Source: Tolypothrix sp. NIES-4075 | GTDB taxonomy: Bacteria > Cyanobacteriota > Cyanobacteriia > Cyanobacteriales > Nostocaceae | Reading direction: 5' to 3' | DNA length: 64,000 nucleotides | NCBI RefSeq assembly: GCF_002218085.1 | Contig: NZ_BDUC01000003.1 | Location: 903,666 to 967,665, forward strand | In this document: positions 9,854 to 18,283 of the stretch, piece after piece | Numbering within the stretch: position 1 is the stretch's first letter | Layout: each line of letters starts with the position of its first letter | Translations under genes and position numbers: made by a program | The notes under the pieces: generated by a model | Told to the model about the DNA's origin: nothing | Database searches by the model: none | What the model saw: only the letters and a program-made list of their open reading frames with translations

Positions 9854-9895
9854 GCGAATATAATTCGCTACTGCACAAATGCGAAACGCATTTTT
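9854..9895 (+). terminator. Paired hairpins before the ABC transporter genes
   Basis: Two inverted repeats follow each other. The first is GCGAATATAATTCGC (9854-9868). The second has arms AAATGCG and CGCATTT around AAA (9877-9893) and runs into T residues. The second has the form of an intrinsic terminator for the preceding gene. The pair also resembles intergenic palindromic repeats of Nostocales. Confidence 0.45.
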
Positions 9896-10000
9896 GAATG
9901 CATGAATTTCGCAGTTGTGGTACTCGCGGACGGTGCGAAAAACTTTAACTTTATGCTTGAAACACTAAGGCACAAAAACGAACTTCCGATGTACTATCCA

Positions 10001-10939
10001 ATGGTGCAGGTCAATAATCTGAGAAAGCGCTTTGGTAAAACAGTTGCCTTACAGGAGATTAACCTGTCGGTGGCAGCTGGCTCAGTACTGGGTGTTCTTG
10101 GTCCCAACGGAGCTGGCAAGACGACAACAATTAACTGCTTGACTACCTTGCTCAAACCAGATGCAGGACAAGCTACAATTGCAGGCTACGATGTCATCAC
10201 TCAACCAGCAGCAGTGCGATCGCTCATTGGGGTTACAGGTCAGTTTGCCGCTGTAGATGAAGAATTAACGGCACGCGAAAACTTAATATTGTTCGGACGC
10301 TTGATGCGATTGTCTGCGGCTGAGGCAGCGCGACGAGCCACAGAACTATTAGAACAGTTTGGTTTATTGGCAGATGGCAAGCGTCGAGTTAAAGAGTTTT
10401 CTGGGGGAATGCGACGACGGCTGGATTTAGCCGTAAGCATTGTTGCCGAGCCATTAGTATTATTCCTTGATGAACCGACAACCGGTCTTGACCCCCGCAG
10501 CCGCCGACAACTTTGGGATGTGGTGCGAGAACTGAAGGCGCGGGGTATAACTATATTTCTCACAACTCAGTATTTAGAAGAGGCTGATGAACTGGCTGAC
10601 CGGATTGTGGTCATCGACCAAGGAACAATCATTGCTGAGGGTACTGCCAACGAACTCAAAAATAAAGTTGGAGGCACATTTTGCGACCTACAGCTAGCCG
10701 ATCCGACCGACGAGCCGAAAATACTTGAGGCTTTGAGCGATTTGGGTGACATTTCTGGCAACGGTACACTCACCTTGCTTGCACCAGATGGAGTTGCCAC
10801 ATTAACTGAAGTTGTTCGCCGCGCCGATGCAGTTGGTGTTGTCTTAGCTGACATTTCTCTGCGTCGTCCCACCCTTGATGATGTGTTTTTTGCCCTGACT
10901 GGTCAAACCACTGAAGAAGTTAAGGGAAAAAATGACTGA
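10001..10939 (+). CDS. ABC transporter ATP-binding protein, DrrA-like
   Basis: This is the ATPase subunit of an ABC-2 type exporter of the daunorubicin-resistance (DrrA) kind. It shows Walker A GPNGAGKTT, signature FSGGMRRRLD, Walker B LFLDEPTTGLD, and the DrrA-type C-terminal extension ending in RRPTLDDVF. It should drive export of the cluster product with the two permeases that follow. The frame is open back to ATG 9902, but that start lies beside the hairpin repeats and no start has a good ribosome site. I chose MVQVNNL at 10001 (312 residues) because homologues begin about there; 9989 is also possible. The stop overlaps the next gene by 8 bases. Confidence 0.9.
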   Translation: MVQVNNLRKRFGKTVALQEINLSVAAGSVLGVLGPNGAGKTTTINCLTTLLKPDAGQATIAGYDVITQPAAVRSLIGVTGQFAAVDEELTARENLILFGRLMRLSAAEAARRATELLEQFGLLADGKRRVKEFSGGMRRRLDLAVSIVAEPLVLFLDEPTTGLDPRSRRQLWDVVRELKARGITIFLTTQYLEEADELADRIVVIDQGTIIAEGTANELKNKVGGTFCDLQLADPTDEPKILEALSDLGDISGNGTLTLLAPDGVATLTEVVRRADAVGVVLADISLRRPTLDDVFFALTGQTTEEVKGKND

Positions 10940-11768
10940 AAACTTAATGATGACGGATGAACTACTCTCCAAAGCTCGAAAAATGGTAGCGACTCGCCAA
11001 GAGTCGGGGATAGAAAGAGCGATCGCTGATAGTGGCGCGATCGCTTGGCGTCACCTCATTTACCTCACTCGCACACCAGAGGTAATGGCTTCTGTAGTGC
11101 TGTTCCCAATCATCTTTCTCAGTGGCTTCTTGCTCACCTTCCAACGGTTAATGGCAAACCAAGGAATTGATTACGTTCAATATTTGCTGCCGATTATTAC
11201 CCTTCAGGCAATATTCTTCACTGCCATGAGTTCCGCTGTCACAATAGCTAGCGATATTAAAACAGGCATGTTACAGCGATGTCGAGTCATGCCTATCTCA
11301 CGTATCGCAGTGCTGGGCGGACTGGTGATTGCTTACCTAGTACGGGCAGTTATTTCCACAGCGATTTTATTAATTTTTGCCCATCTCTACGGCTTTCGCT
11401 TTCAAGCTGGCATTCTGGCAATCATCGGATTTTTCGCCCTGATTATCCTATTTACGACCACTTGTGTTACAGGTTATGCCGTCCTCGCCCTCAGCATCCG
11501 CAAGCCAGATTTAGTGCAATCGTTAGCGGTTATTCCCTATACTCCCTTGCTTTTACTCAGTACAGGATTCAGCCCTGCGGAGAACTTTCCCCAATGGCTT
11601 CAGCTTTTTGTTCGCTTTCAACCAGTCAGCTGTACCGCCAAAGCACTACGGGCGCTGATCAACGGGACTGAACTTTTCTCCCCCCTGCTTTGGTCTGTTG
11701 GCTGGCTGATTGGTCTAGTCATAGTTTTTGGATTCGTTGCTATTCGCCTTTATCGTCAGGTTTCGTGA
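10932..11768 (+). CDS. ABC-2 type permease, DrrB-like (first)
   Basis: This 278-residue integral membrane protein has about six hydrophobic segments after a cytoplasmic N-terminus of roughly 45 residues, matching ABC-2/DrrB permeases. PEVMASVVLFPIIF and the C-terminal FVRFQPVS...ALRAL are typical. It overlaps the ATPase by 8 bases and the next permease by one base (TGATG), so the three are probably translationally coupled. With the second permease it should form a heterodimeric pore for the cluster metabolite. Confidence 0.9.
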   Translation: MTENLMMTDELLSKARKMVATRQESGIERAIADSGAIAWRHLIYLTRTPEVMASVVLFPIIFLSGFLLTFQRLMANQGIDYVQYLLPIITLQAIFFTAMSSAVTIASDIKTGMLQRCRVMPISRIAVLGGLVIAYLVRAVISTAILLIFAHLYGFRFQAGILAIIGFFALIILFTTTCVTGYAVLALSIRKPDLVQSLAVIPYTPLLLLSTGFSPAENFPQWLQLFVRFQPVSCTAKALRALINGTELFSPLLWSVGWLIGLVIVFGFVAIRLYRQVS

Positions 11769-12595
11769 TGACAGTACCCCACCTTACCGCAGCCAAGTTA
11801 GTGGCAGCTCGCCAAGAGGGCAGTCTGAGTCGCACTCTCAACGACATTTTCATTATGACGCGCCGCAATCTGCTTCTCGACTTTAGGAACCCGGAGGTAA
11901 TTGTAGGTGCAACCGCATTCCCTGTATCCTTATTGCTAATCTTTACCGCCAGCTTTGCCAAGGTAGTAATGCCTAACGGTAATTACGCAGATTATGCCCA
12001 GTTTGTTGTGCCGCTAAGTATAGTTCAAGGGCTACTTTTCAGCACCGTCACAACTGGTACAGCGCTTTACAATGACCTAGAAAGCGGTATGGATACTCGT
12101 CTGCGAACCCTGCCAATTAGCAGATTGGCAATTTTGGCAGGACGGATTTTAGGCAGTGCTGGTCGTTTGCTAGCACAAGTAATAATTATTACATTTATTG
12201 GATACTTACTAGGCTTCCGATTCCATCACGGTTTTTTAGCAACATTGCTGTTTCTATTTTTGCCGATCGTTTTTGCCTTGTCGTTTACTTGGATGGCTAT
12301 ATTGTCTGCTGTCAAAGCAAGGACGGCAGAGTCAGTAGAAGTAACAATGTACCCGTGGCTGCTACCCCTGACTTTTTTGAGCATCGGCTATGTGCCAAAA
12401 GCAGGCTTTCCAGAATGGCTTCAAGGCTTTGTCGAACTTAACCCAATTTCTTGTGTAACCCAAGCTCTTCGAGGTCTATCTGCGACGAGCCAACCTATTG
12501 TAGAACCAGCGATCAAAACCCTGCTGTGGAGCCTGATTTTGACATTGCTGTTCAGTACCTTGGCGATACGAGCCTATCAAAACCGCAGTCATTAA
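11768..12595 (+). CDS. ABC-2 type permease, DrrB-like (second)
   Basis: This is a second permease similar in layout to the preceding one (ARQEG...R near the N-terminus, RNPEVIVG, then about six membrane segments, then FVELNPIS...ALRGL). The start is taken as the ATG overlapping the upstream stop. A longer reading from 11690 would run through the previous gene and is unlikely. Similarity between the two permeases suggests an old tandem duplication giving the two halves of one exporter. The halogenase-like gene follows after 32 bp with a GTGAGG ribosome site. Confidence 0.88.
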   Translation: MTVPHLTAAKLVAARQEGSLSRTLNDIFIMTRRNLLLDFRNPEVIVGATAFPVSLLLIFTASFAKVVMPNGNYADYAQFVVPLSIVQGLLFSTVTTGTALYNDLESGMDTRLRTLPISRLAILAGRILGSAGRLLAQVIIITFIGYLLGFRFHHGFLATLLFLFLPIVFALSFTWMAILSAVKARTAESVEVTMYPWLLPLTFLSIGYVPKAGFPEWLQGFVELNPISCVTQALRGLSATSQPIVEPAIKTLLWSLILTLLFSTLAIRAYQNRSH

Positions 12596-12627
12596 TTTTA
12601 CTAATTGAATTTTTGTGAGGTAATCAA

Positions 12628-14367
12628 ATGGTACAAGTCACCTTAAACCAAGTTCAGAAACAATACGACGTTACAATCTGCGGTGCTGGTCTGGCAGGAC
12701 TGACTTTAGCACGCCAACTTAAAATGCAAATGCCTGGGCTAAAGATTTTACTTTTGGATAAAATTGCTCGTCCACTACCTCAAGCTGCCTTTAAGGTTGG
12801 AGAATCAACTGTTGAAGTGGGTGCCCATTATCTTTCGCATGTTCTCAAATTAACAGACTATTTTGAAAAGAATCATTATCACAAGCTAGGGCTAAGATAC
12901 TTTTTTAGTGATGCCAGTGGTTCGTTTGAGAAACGCCCAGAATTTGGTTTGTCGCAATTTCCACCAGTTAATTCTTATCAAATAGATCGAGGCATCCTTG
13001 AGAATGATTTGCGCCAGTTCAATGAAGAAGCAGGTGTAGAACTAATAGAAAATTGTTCTGTTCAGGACATTTTGTTGTCAAATAACGACGAGTTTCACCA
13101 GGTTATATACACACGTAAAGGTGACAATACACATCAAACTGTCACATGTCGTTGGGTAATTGATGCAATGGGCAGTCGTCGTTTACTGCAAAAAAAACTT
13201 GGTTTAGTAAAAGATAATGATGAAAAATTTAATGCTGTTTGGTTCCGGGTTAATGGTTGTGCTAACGTCAATGACTTTGTACCCAAAACAGTAGAATCTT
13301 GGCATCAGCGAGTTGCCAATGGTATTCGCTATTACTCCACCAATCATTTGATGGGTAATGGATATTGGGTTTGGCTGATTCCTCTTTCTTCTGGGAATAC
13401 TAGTATTGGCATTGTTGCCAGCGAAAAATTTCATCCGTGGTTAGAATTTAATTCCTACGGGCAAGCTTACAAATGGTTAGAAAAATATGAGCCTGTGCTA
13501 GCGTCATACTTGCAGGATAAAAAGCCCTTAGACTTTGAGGGTAGACGACACTATAGCTACTCATCAAAGCAAATATTTTCACAAAATCGCTGGGCTTGTG
13601 TGGGAATATCTGGTGTCTTTTCCGATCCGTTTTATTCACCAGGAACAGATCAAATTGGATTTACTAATTCTGTAACTACTGAGTTGATTCAACTTGAGTT
13701 AGATCGCAAACTTACACAGCAGAAAGTGGATGATGCTAATTTGTATTGCTTATCATACCACGAAGGGGTAACTCGCAATATTCAATCAGGCTATCCATTT
13801 TTTGGTAATGCTTTGGTAATGGGTACAAAACTGCTCTGGGATAATGTGTCAGGATGGTCATCAAGCGGTCCTATGATGTTTAATTCCTTCTTTTTTGACC
13901 AGGAAAAGAAAGCAAAAATTCAGAAAGTTACTGGAAAGTTTTTCCTTCTTTCTTACCAGATGCAGCAGTTATTTAAGGATTGGGCTACTAAATCAAATGG
14001 TCAAAATTCGTTTGATTTTCTTGATTATTTGTCTATTCCTTTTGTCAGAAAATTGTATGAACGTAATCTCCAGCCTAATAAGACTGAGCAAGAACTTATT
14101 GACGACCATTTAGCCAGTATGGAAACTCTAGAAGAGTTAGCTCAAGTTATCTTTTTAATAGCTTTGGAAGATACTATGCCAGAAGCTCTATCTCAGTTAC
14201 CTTCTCCATTGTGGTTGAACGCTTGGTCTATTAGTTTAGATGCGAATAAATGGTCTAGTAACGGACTTTTTAGACCAAAAACGCAACCTCGTAATCTGCA
14301 CAATATTACAGAACAAATGCGGAATGTTTTGCTAGCAAATCAGCGAAAAGCGCCTATTTACTGTTAA
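12628..14367 (+). CDS. Flavin-dependent halogenase-like oxidoreductase
   Basis: This 579-residue protein is of the FAD-dependent tryptophan-halogenase type. It has a Rossmann GxGxxG (CGAGLAGL, residues 19-24), the family stretch FKVGEST (55-61) and the halogenase signature WxWxIP as WVWLIP (247-252). Lys86 is the best candidate for the catalytic lysine that forms the chloramine in PrnA/RebH, judged by its position after the GES motif. Flavin halogenases of cyanobacterial peptide clusters (aeruginosin, cyanopeptolin types) have similar layouts. It probably chlorinates an aromatic or other electron-rich part of the product, using a separate flavin reductase. Some relatives are non-halogenating monooxygenases, so the activity is inferred. 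Confidence 0.78.
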   Translation: MVQVTLNQVQKQYDVTICGAGLAGLTLARQLKMQMPGLKILLLDKIARPLPQAAFKVGESTVEVGAHYLSHVLKLTDYFEKNHYHKLGLRYFFSDASGSFEKRPEFGLSQFPPVNSYQIDRGILENDLRQFNEEAGVELIENCSVQDILLSNNDEFHQVIYTRKGDNTHQTVTCRWVIDAMGSRRLLQKKLGLVKDNDEKFNAVWFRVNGCANVNDFVPKTVESWHQRVANGIRYYSTNHLMGNGYWVWLIPLSSGNTSIGIVASEKFHPWLEFNSYGQAYKWLEKYEPVLASYLQDKKPLDFEGRRHYSYSSKQIFSQNRWACVGISGVFSDPFYSPGTDQIGFTNSVTTELIQLELDRKLTQQKVDDANLYCLSYHEGVTRNIQSGYPFFGNALVMGTKLLWDNVSGWSSSGPMMFNSFFFDQEKKAKIQKVTGKFFLLSYQMQQLFKDWATKSNGQNSFDFLDYLSIPFVRKLYERNLQPNKTEQELIDDHLASMETLEELAQVIFLIALEDTMPEALSQLPSPLWLNAWSISLDANKWSSNGLFRPKTQPRNLHNITEQMRNVLLANQRKAPIYC

Positions 14368-14484
14368 TCTTTTCTGTAATACATCTTTCGATTGATTTGT
14401 CAATGACACTACTGTATTAACATAAAAAATACAACACAACCAAGTTCCTCTGAAAAATTTGTCATTAACTAGATATTTATAAAT

Positions 14485-14517
14485 TTGTAAAGGCTTTTAA
14501 GCCCTTACAATTTTTTT
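14485..14517 (+). terminator. Intrinsic terminator after the halogenase-like gene
   Basis: The arms TTGTAAAGGCTT and AAGCCCTTACAA form a 12-bp stem with one mismatch, followed directly by seven T residues. This is the clearest terminator in the cluster. It ends the exporter/halogenase transcript and suggests that the next gene has its own promoter or depends on read-through. Confidence 0.7.
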
Positions 14518-14578
14518 GATTGTCAACTTAATTCCCAATACTTGTCACTTTAAATCAAAAAGATGGAGAGCAGAAATT

Positions 14579-15235
14579 ATGGAGATTTGTCATGATGACC
14601 AGAATTTATACCAAACTAATTTTAATCATTTAACAAAAGAACGGTTTCGGACAACTACTAAAGTTGATCCGCAAAGAATTTGGAAAGGATTTCACTGGTC
14701 ATTTTTTATTAATATTCAGGGTTTGATTATTTGTTTGCACCGTTTTGAAATGAGTCTGGCAGTAGGTAATATCCCAGCAGCACAAATTGAACTAGAAGCG
14801 GCAGCACAACTGATGATGGCTTCTGGAGCATCAATGAAACTTGCTGGCAGTTTCAGCAGGCAAGAATATGAAAGTCAAGTGCGTCCAACGATGACTCCTC
14901 CTCACGTTCAGTCCAATGATTTTAGCGGATTGATGTCTTGGGAACATTCCTGGCTTGTCAAGATATGGAAAAGACTCCAACCAGCTTTTGAAAAATTGCC
15001 TGCAACTCTCCAGCCTGAGTATGACAAGTTTGTTGCTGCTTATTTCAGCTTGGCGATCGCTCACAAAGCTGTTTGTGAAAAATTTGGAGGTGCTGAAACA
15101 GGTAGCTTACGTTGTGACAAGAGTACAGCAGTGGAAGTACTCGACAGATTTGGACAAAACCGCTGGCGTCTCATCGATCCAAATCTTAAAGTGTCAAATG
15201 GTTGCCCATTCCAGCGATTTGAAGCGGAAAATTAA
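14579..15235 (+). CDS. Unrecognised helical protein, possibly a redox or haem-type tailoring enzyme
   Basis: This is a 218-residue protein from ATG 14579, chosen because GGAGAG lies 8 bases upstream. A TTG at 14516 would add 21 residues inside the terminator region. I do not recognise the family with certainty. It is largely helical and contains spaced His and Cys residues (HRFEMS; SWEHSWLVK; AIAHKAVCEKFGG) that could bind a metal or haem. The layout is loosely like the all-helical IDO/PrnB-type enzymes that occur beside tryptophan halogenases, but this is a weak impression. It lies between the halogenase-like gene and the decarboxylase, which supports a tailoring role. Confidence 0.6.
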   Translation: MEICHDDQNLYQTNFNHLTKERFRTTTKVDPQRIWKGFHWSFFINIQGLIICLHRFEMSLAVGNIPAAQIELEAAAQLMMASGASMKLAGSFSRQEYESQVRPTMTPPHVQSNDFSGLMSWEHSWLVKIWKRLQPAFEKLPATLQPEYDKFVAAYFSLAIAHKAVCEKFGGAETGSLRCDKSTAVEVLDRFGQNRWRLIDPNLKVSNGCPFQRFEAEN

Positions 15236-15272
15236 CTGTCAATTTTGGTATTTATGTATTTGAAAACAAACA

Positions 15273-15420
15273 TATAGGACTAGTATTTGATTTTTGAAAT
15301 ACACGTAGGGTGTGTTAGCGATAGCGTAACGCACCACACGCTCGGAATGGTGCGTTACGCTCTGCTAACACACCCTACATGACTACTGAGATTTTTTCAG
15401 AAATCAAATATGATTCCTAT
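15273..15420. mobile_element. MITE-like long inverted repeat
   Basis: This is a nearly perfect inverted repeat of about 150 bp without a gene. The outer arms are ATAGGA...TATTTGATTTTTGAAA and TTTCAGAAATCAAATA...TCCTAT. The inner arms start with GTAGGGTGTGTTAGC and pair with GCTAACACACCCTAC (15305-15378). The inner GTAGGGTGTGTTAG...GTAACGCACC is a widespread Nostocales repeat. It looks like a non-autonomous miniature element. Confidence 0.7.
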
Positions 15421-15512
15421 AGGACTTACGCACTCGCGAGCGATAAAACAAGACTTTGAGATTGCTTCCTCGCGTCGCAATCACCGAAATACGTAGTCCG
15501 TGCCTAAGTCCT
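15421..15512. mobile_element. Second MITE-like element with 13-bp terminal inverted repeats
   Basis: The ends are AGGACTTACGCAC and GTGCCTAAGTCCT, inverted repeats with one mismatch, enclosing 66 bp with an inner stem GATTGC/GCAATC. It abuts the preceding element directly. The end sequence recurs singly near 51515 (GCGTAAGTCCTAT). The remainder up to the decarboxylase start at 15572 shows no other feature, so the decarboxylase promoter must lie within or just after these repeats. Confidence 0.6.
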
Positions 15513-15571
15513 GATACAATCATAACAAAGCAAAATATCCCGGCTTCAGCAGAAATTTTTGAGAACTATTA

Positions 15572-16915
15572 ATGTTAGAAAAAGAGAGTTTTAAATTAGT
15601 AGTTGAAGCAATCGAGCAATTGGAAATGGGTTTTCAAGGATTGCCAGAATTTAATTCTTCATTTGAATTAGATAACCTACGAAATGTGTTGCTTGAAGTC
15701 GCAACGCGGATGCAGGATAACTTTCCCTATCCTCATCCATTATACGTTGGACAAATGCTCAAGCCTCCTCATCCGATCGCACGTTTGGCTTATACTCTAT
15801 CACTTTGGATTAATCCGAATAATCATGCTCTAGATGGAGGACGCGCCAGTACGATAATGGAGAAAGAGGCAGTCAACGAAATAGCTCAGATGTTCGGATG
15901 GAAAATCCATTTAGGGCATCTTTGCGGCGGTGGTACGATGGCAAATCTGGAAGCTTTGTGGGTAGCAGGCAAGGTTAAACCTGGTTTAAAAATTGTCGCT
16001 TCACAGCAATCGCATTATACACATGAACGTATTTGTAGCGTGCTTGGTATTCCTTTTGTTGCCGTTAAGAGCGATCGCCAAGGTCGGATGAATCTAGATG
16101 CTTTAAAAACTTTACTGGCGGCAGGTGATATTGGTACAGTTGTTGTCACAATGGGAACAACAGCGACTGGCTCTGTAGACCCTTTACCAGAAATTCTGGA
16201 GTTGCAATCCCAGTATAATTTTCGCATTCATGCTGATGCTGCCTACGGTGGTTATTTTACTTTGGCAAATAACCTCGACACTAAGACTAGAGCGGCTTTT
16301 GATTGCCTCAAAGCAGTTGATTCTATCGTCATCGATCCTCATAAACACGGACTCCAACCCTACGGCTGTGGCTGCGTCATTTTTCAAGATCCTAAAGTTG
16401 GATCTTTCTACAAACACGAGTGTCCCTTCACTTACTTCACCTCTGATGAATTGCATTTGGGTGAAATTAGTTTAGAATGTTCTCGACCTGGAGCTTCAGC
16501 TGTTGCTCTATGGGCAACACAGCGTTTGCTTCCTTATACTAAAGAAGGGCAATTTGCCACTGAATTAAGTAAATCCAGAAAAGCTGCACTTACTCTATTT
16601 GAAAAAATTCAAGGTGATGATAGATTTCTGATAGCTTTTCCTCCAGAACTAGATATCGTGGTTTGGACTCCACGAGCAACCAGTGCTAGTGCAGCTTCAG
16701 AAATTGCCAAAAAGATTTTTGCCTCTTCAGCACAGAAAAATTTACACTTGGCGATCGCTAATCTTCCTGTAGAATTTTTTATCAATATTGGTGCAGAAAT
16801 GAAGCTTGACCAAGACTACCTTACTTGCCTGCGTTCATGTTTGATGAAACCAGAACACTTCGATTGGGTAGATGATATCTGGCAATTGCTTCAGCACGCA
16901 ACAGACCAAGTATGA
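15572..16915 (+). CDS. Pyridoxal-phosphate-dependent group II decarboxylase
   Basis: This 447-residue protein belongs to the group II PLP decarboxylases (aromatic amino acid, glutamate and diaminobutyrate type). CGGGTMANLEAL binds cofactor phosphate, HADAAYGGY holds the Asp that contacts the pyridine nitrogen, and Lys258 in DPHKHG is the Schiff-base lysine. It would decarboxylate an amino acid to an amine, either as a building block or on the released product. It is the last gene of the cluster on this strand, and terminator-like repeats follow. Its substrate cannot be read from sequence; with a halogenase-like flavoenzyme nearby, an aromatic amino acid is a reasonable guess. Confidence 0.88.
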   Translation: MLEKESFKLVVEAIEQLEMGFQGLPEFNSSFELDNLRNVLLEVATRMQDNFPYPHPLYVGQMLKPPHPIARLAYTLSLWINPNNHALDGGRASTIMEKEAVNEIAQMFGWKIHLGHLCGGGTMANLEALWVAGKVKPGLKIVASQQSHYTHERICSVLGIPFVAVKSDRQGRMNLDALKTLLAAGDIGTVVVTMGTTATGSVDPLPEILELQSQYNFRIHADAAYGGYFTLANNLDTKTRAAFDCLKAVDSIVIDPHKHGLQPYGCGCVIFQDPKVGSFYKHECPFTYFTSDELHLGEISLECSRPGASAVALWATQRLLPYTKEGQFATELSKSRKAALTLFEKIQGDDRFLIAFPPELDIVVWTPRATSASAASEIAKKIFASSAQKNLHLAIANLPVEFFINIGAEMKLDQDYLTCLRSCLMKPEHFDWVDDIWQLLQHATDQV

Positions 16916-16964
16916 ATACTCTGTTTATTTAAGCCGAACTGTACTGACTACTGGGCAAATATCC

Positions 16965-17066
16965 GAGGGCACAATAATCTTAGTTAGTTGTGCCCTCTTG
17001 CGCGTATTCTACACCAACAAAAAGCGTGAGAAAAGCAATTGCAACACACAAAATTGCTTTTCTCAC
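16965..17066. terminator. Two inverted repeats between convergent genes
   Basis: The first has arms GAGGGCACA and TGTGCCCTC (16965-16997). The second has 15-bp perfect arms GTGAGAAAAGCAATT and AATTGCTTTTCTCAC with an 11-base loop (17026-17066). They sit between the decarboxylase and the small gene on the opposite strand, and probably act as a two-way terminator closing the biosynthetic cluster. Confidence 0.6.
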
Positions 17067-17075
17067 TTAGGAAGC

Positions 17076-17285
17076 TTATGCTTTTTGATAGTTGGCATCA
17101 ACCCAACAACGTGGTATACGTTCACCTGAAGGAAAAACTAAGTTTTCTTTTTTAATAGGTTCAGGGTCTTGCTCTTCTTGACCTTCTTGGTCTTTTCCGT
17201 GAATAACATCAGTATTAGGATCTATTAATTCCTCAATTTTAAGAACTTCTACCAAAGTTCCAGTATCTTTGACTTGTAAAAGCAT
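17076..17285 (-). CDS. Small conserved-looking hypothetical protein (69 aa)
   Basis: This is a 69-residue acidic protein beginning LLQVKDTGTLVEVLKIEELIDP and ending FPSGERIPRCWVDANY. I believe similar short proteins occur in many cyanobacteria, but I know no function. A strong ribosome site (AGGAGG) lies 9 bases before the start, which supports it as a real gene. It has no membrane segment or signal peptide. It reads convergently to the decarboxylase and is separated from it by hairpins. Confidence 0.65.
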   Translation of the reverse strand: MLLQVKDTGTLVEVLKIEELIDPNTDVIHGKDQEGQEEQDPEPIKKENLVFPSGERIPRCWVDANYQKA

Positions 17286-17601
17286 TGAATTAGCCTCCTG
17301 AAATTAACTTGACAATTAATTACAAGTTTAATCATAAACTTGCACGCATCTGCGCTTACTTGAATTGTTTAAACTCCCTTTTATTCGGGATTTACTTGTA
17401 GTGACTAAGGCAAACTACAAGCCTAATTAACAATCCAAACTTGTATTAGTGAATGCTTGCTAAAAAGCTAATTCGACTAATCCTTTCAACCGTATATATG
17501 CTTGTGTTGGTATGAATGTAGTGTTGCCATTAACCCACTATAAACTTACATTTAAAGAGGGTTTTTACATGGCAAATTACCAGACAATAAGCGAAGAAAA
17601 G
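17286..17601. other. Intergenic stretch, no gene supported
   Basis: This is an AT-rich leader upstream of the 69-residue gene. A 29-codon + strand frame starts at 17570 after GAGGG, but it runs into the antisense of the DUF3181 gene, so I do not call it. No repeat or hairpin of note was seen. Confidence 0.4.
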
Positions 17602-17910
17602 TTAAAATTCGGTTTGATATTTTTCCAAGATATCTACAAGGTTAACTTGGCATTGTAGCGGCAATAAATCAATTAAAGGAAGTTCGCGTTTGCCACCGCC
17701 AATTTTTACGGGGATAGATTCCAACATTTTTATTACTTGGTCTTCATCCACGGACTTAGAGGTAAGTAAAGGATACATCTTTTCTGCAACCACGGTATGC
17801 AGTTTGGCATTTGATAGAAAAAGATGCCACTTGGCAATATCTATATATATGTTGTCGCCTATTTCAGCTGCTAGGGCTTCTAGTATTTCTGTGGTATTAG
17901 TTTTAGCCAT
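17602..17910 (-). CDS. DUF3181 family protein
   Basis: This 102-residue protein matches the cyanobacterium-restricted DUF3181 family (start TTEILEALAAEIGDNIYIDIAKWHLFL, end near LPLIDLLP). It is probably cytosolic and helical; the function is unknown. It stands alone on the minus strand with about 115 bp to the next minus-strand gene upstream. The family is a useful marker that the host is a cyanobacterium. Confidence 0.8.
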   Translation of the reverse strand: MAKTNTTEILEALAAEIGDNIYIDIAKWHLFLSNAKLHTVVAEKMYPLLTSKSVDEDQVIKMLESIPVKIGGGKRELPLIDLLPLQCQVNLVDILEKYQTEF

Positions 17911-18025
17911 ACAAATGACCCCAGATAAGGATCGTGAAATCTCAACCTAATTGTTATTATTGCTCAATTATCCGGGCTAAATCTACTGCCACAAGATACA
18001 ATCGCCCTAGCTGTTGATTCTGTCT

Positions 18026-18283
18026 TCAGGTGGACTTTGGTGGAGTCTGTGAGTAATCAGCGATCGCACTAATATAAATTAGATGCGCTAATAATACCAC
18101 TGCCCAACCTATGGTTAACCAAGGCAGCCACTCCCAAGTAGCTGCTTTGAAGTTGTGAAAAAACCACAAACCAGAGTTTATCGGTGCGAAAATCGCCACA
18201 TGCATAGCAAAGTTCATTCTGTCATCTAACTTACGGTAGTCTGGGTCATTGCGATCGGGTTGACGAGGCCAACGAGGAGGCAT
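18026..18283 (-). CDS. 2TM domain-containing small membrane protein
   Basis: This 85-residue protein has a charged N-terminus (PPRWPRQPDRNDPDYRKLDDR) followed by two hydrophobic segments (about 28-45 and 53-74) joined by a short Trp-rich loop. This matches the Pfam 2TM domain. It should sit in the inner or thylakoid membrane; no function is known. It contains a HIP1 site and has ordinary local composition. Confidence 0.7.
   Translation of the reverse strand: MPPRWPRQPDRNDPDYRKLDDRMNFAMHVAIFAPINSGLWFFHNFKAATWEWLPWLTIGWAVVLLAHLIYISAIADYSQTPPKST

Noticed and set aside
17570..17659. A 29-codon + strand gene preceded by GAGGG
   Set aside because: It runs into the antisense of the DUF3181 gene and has no protein features; more likely chance.
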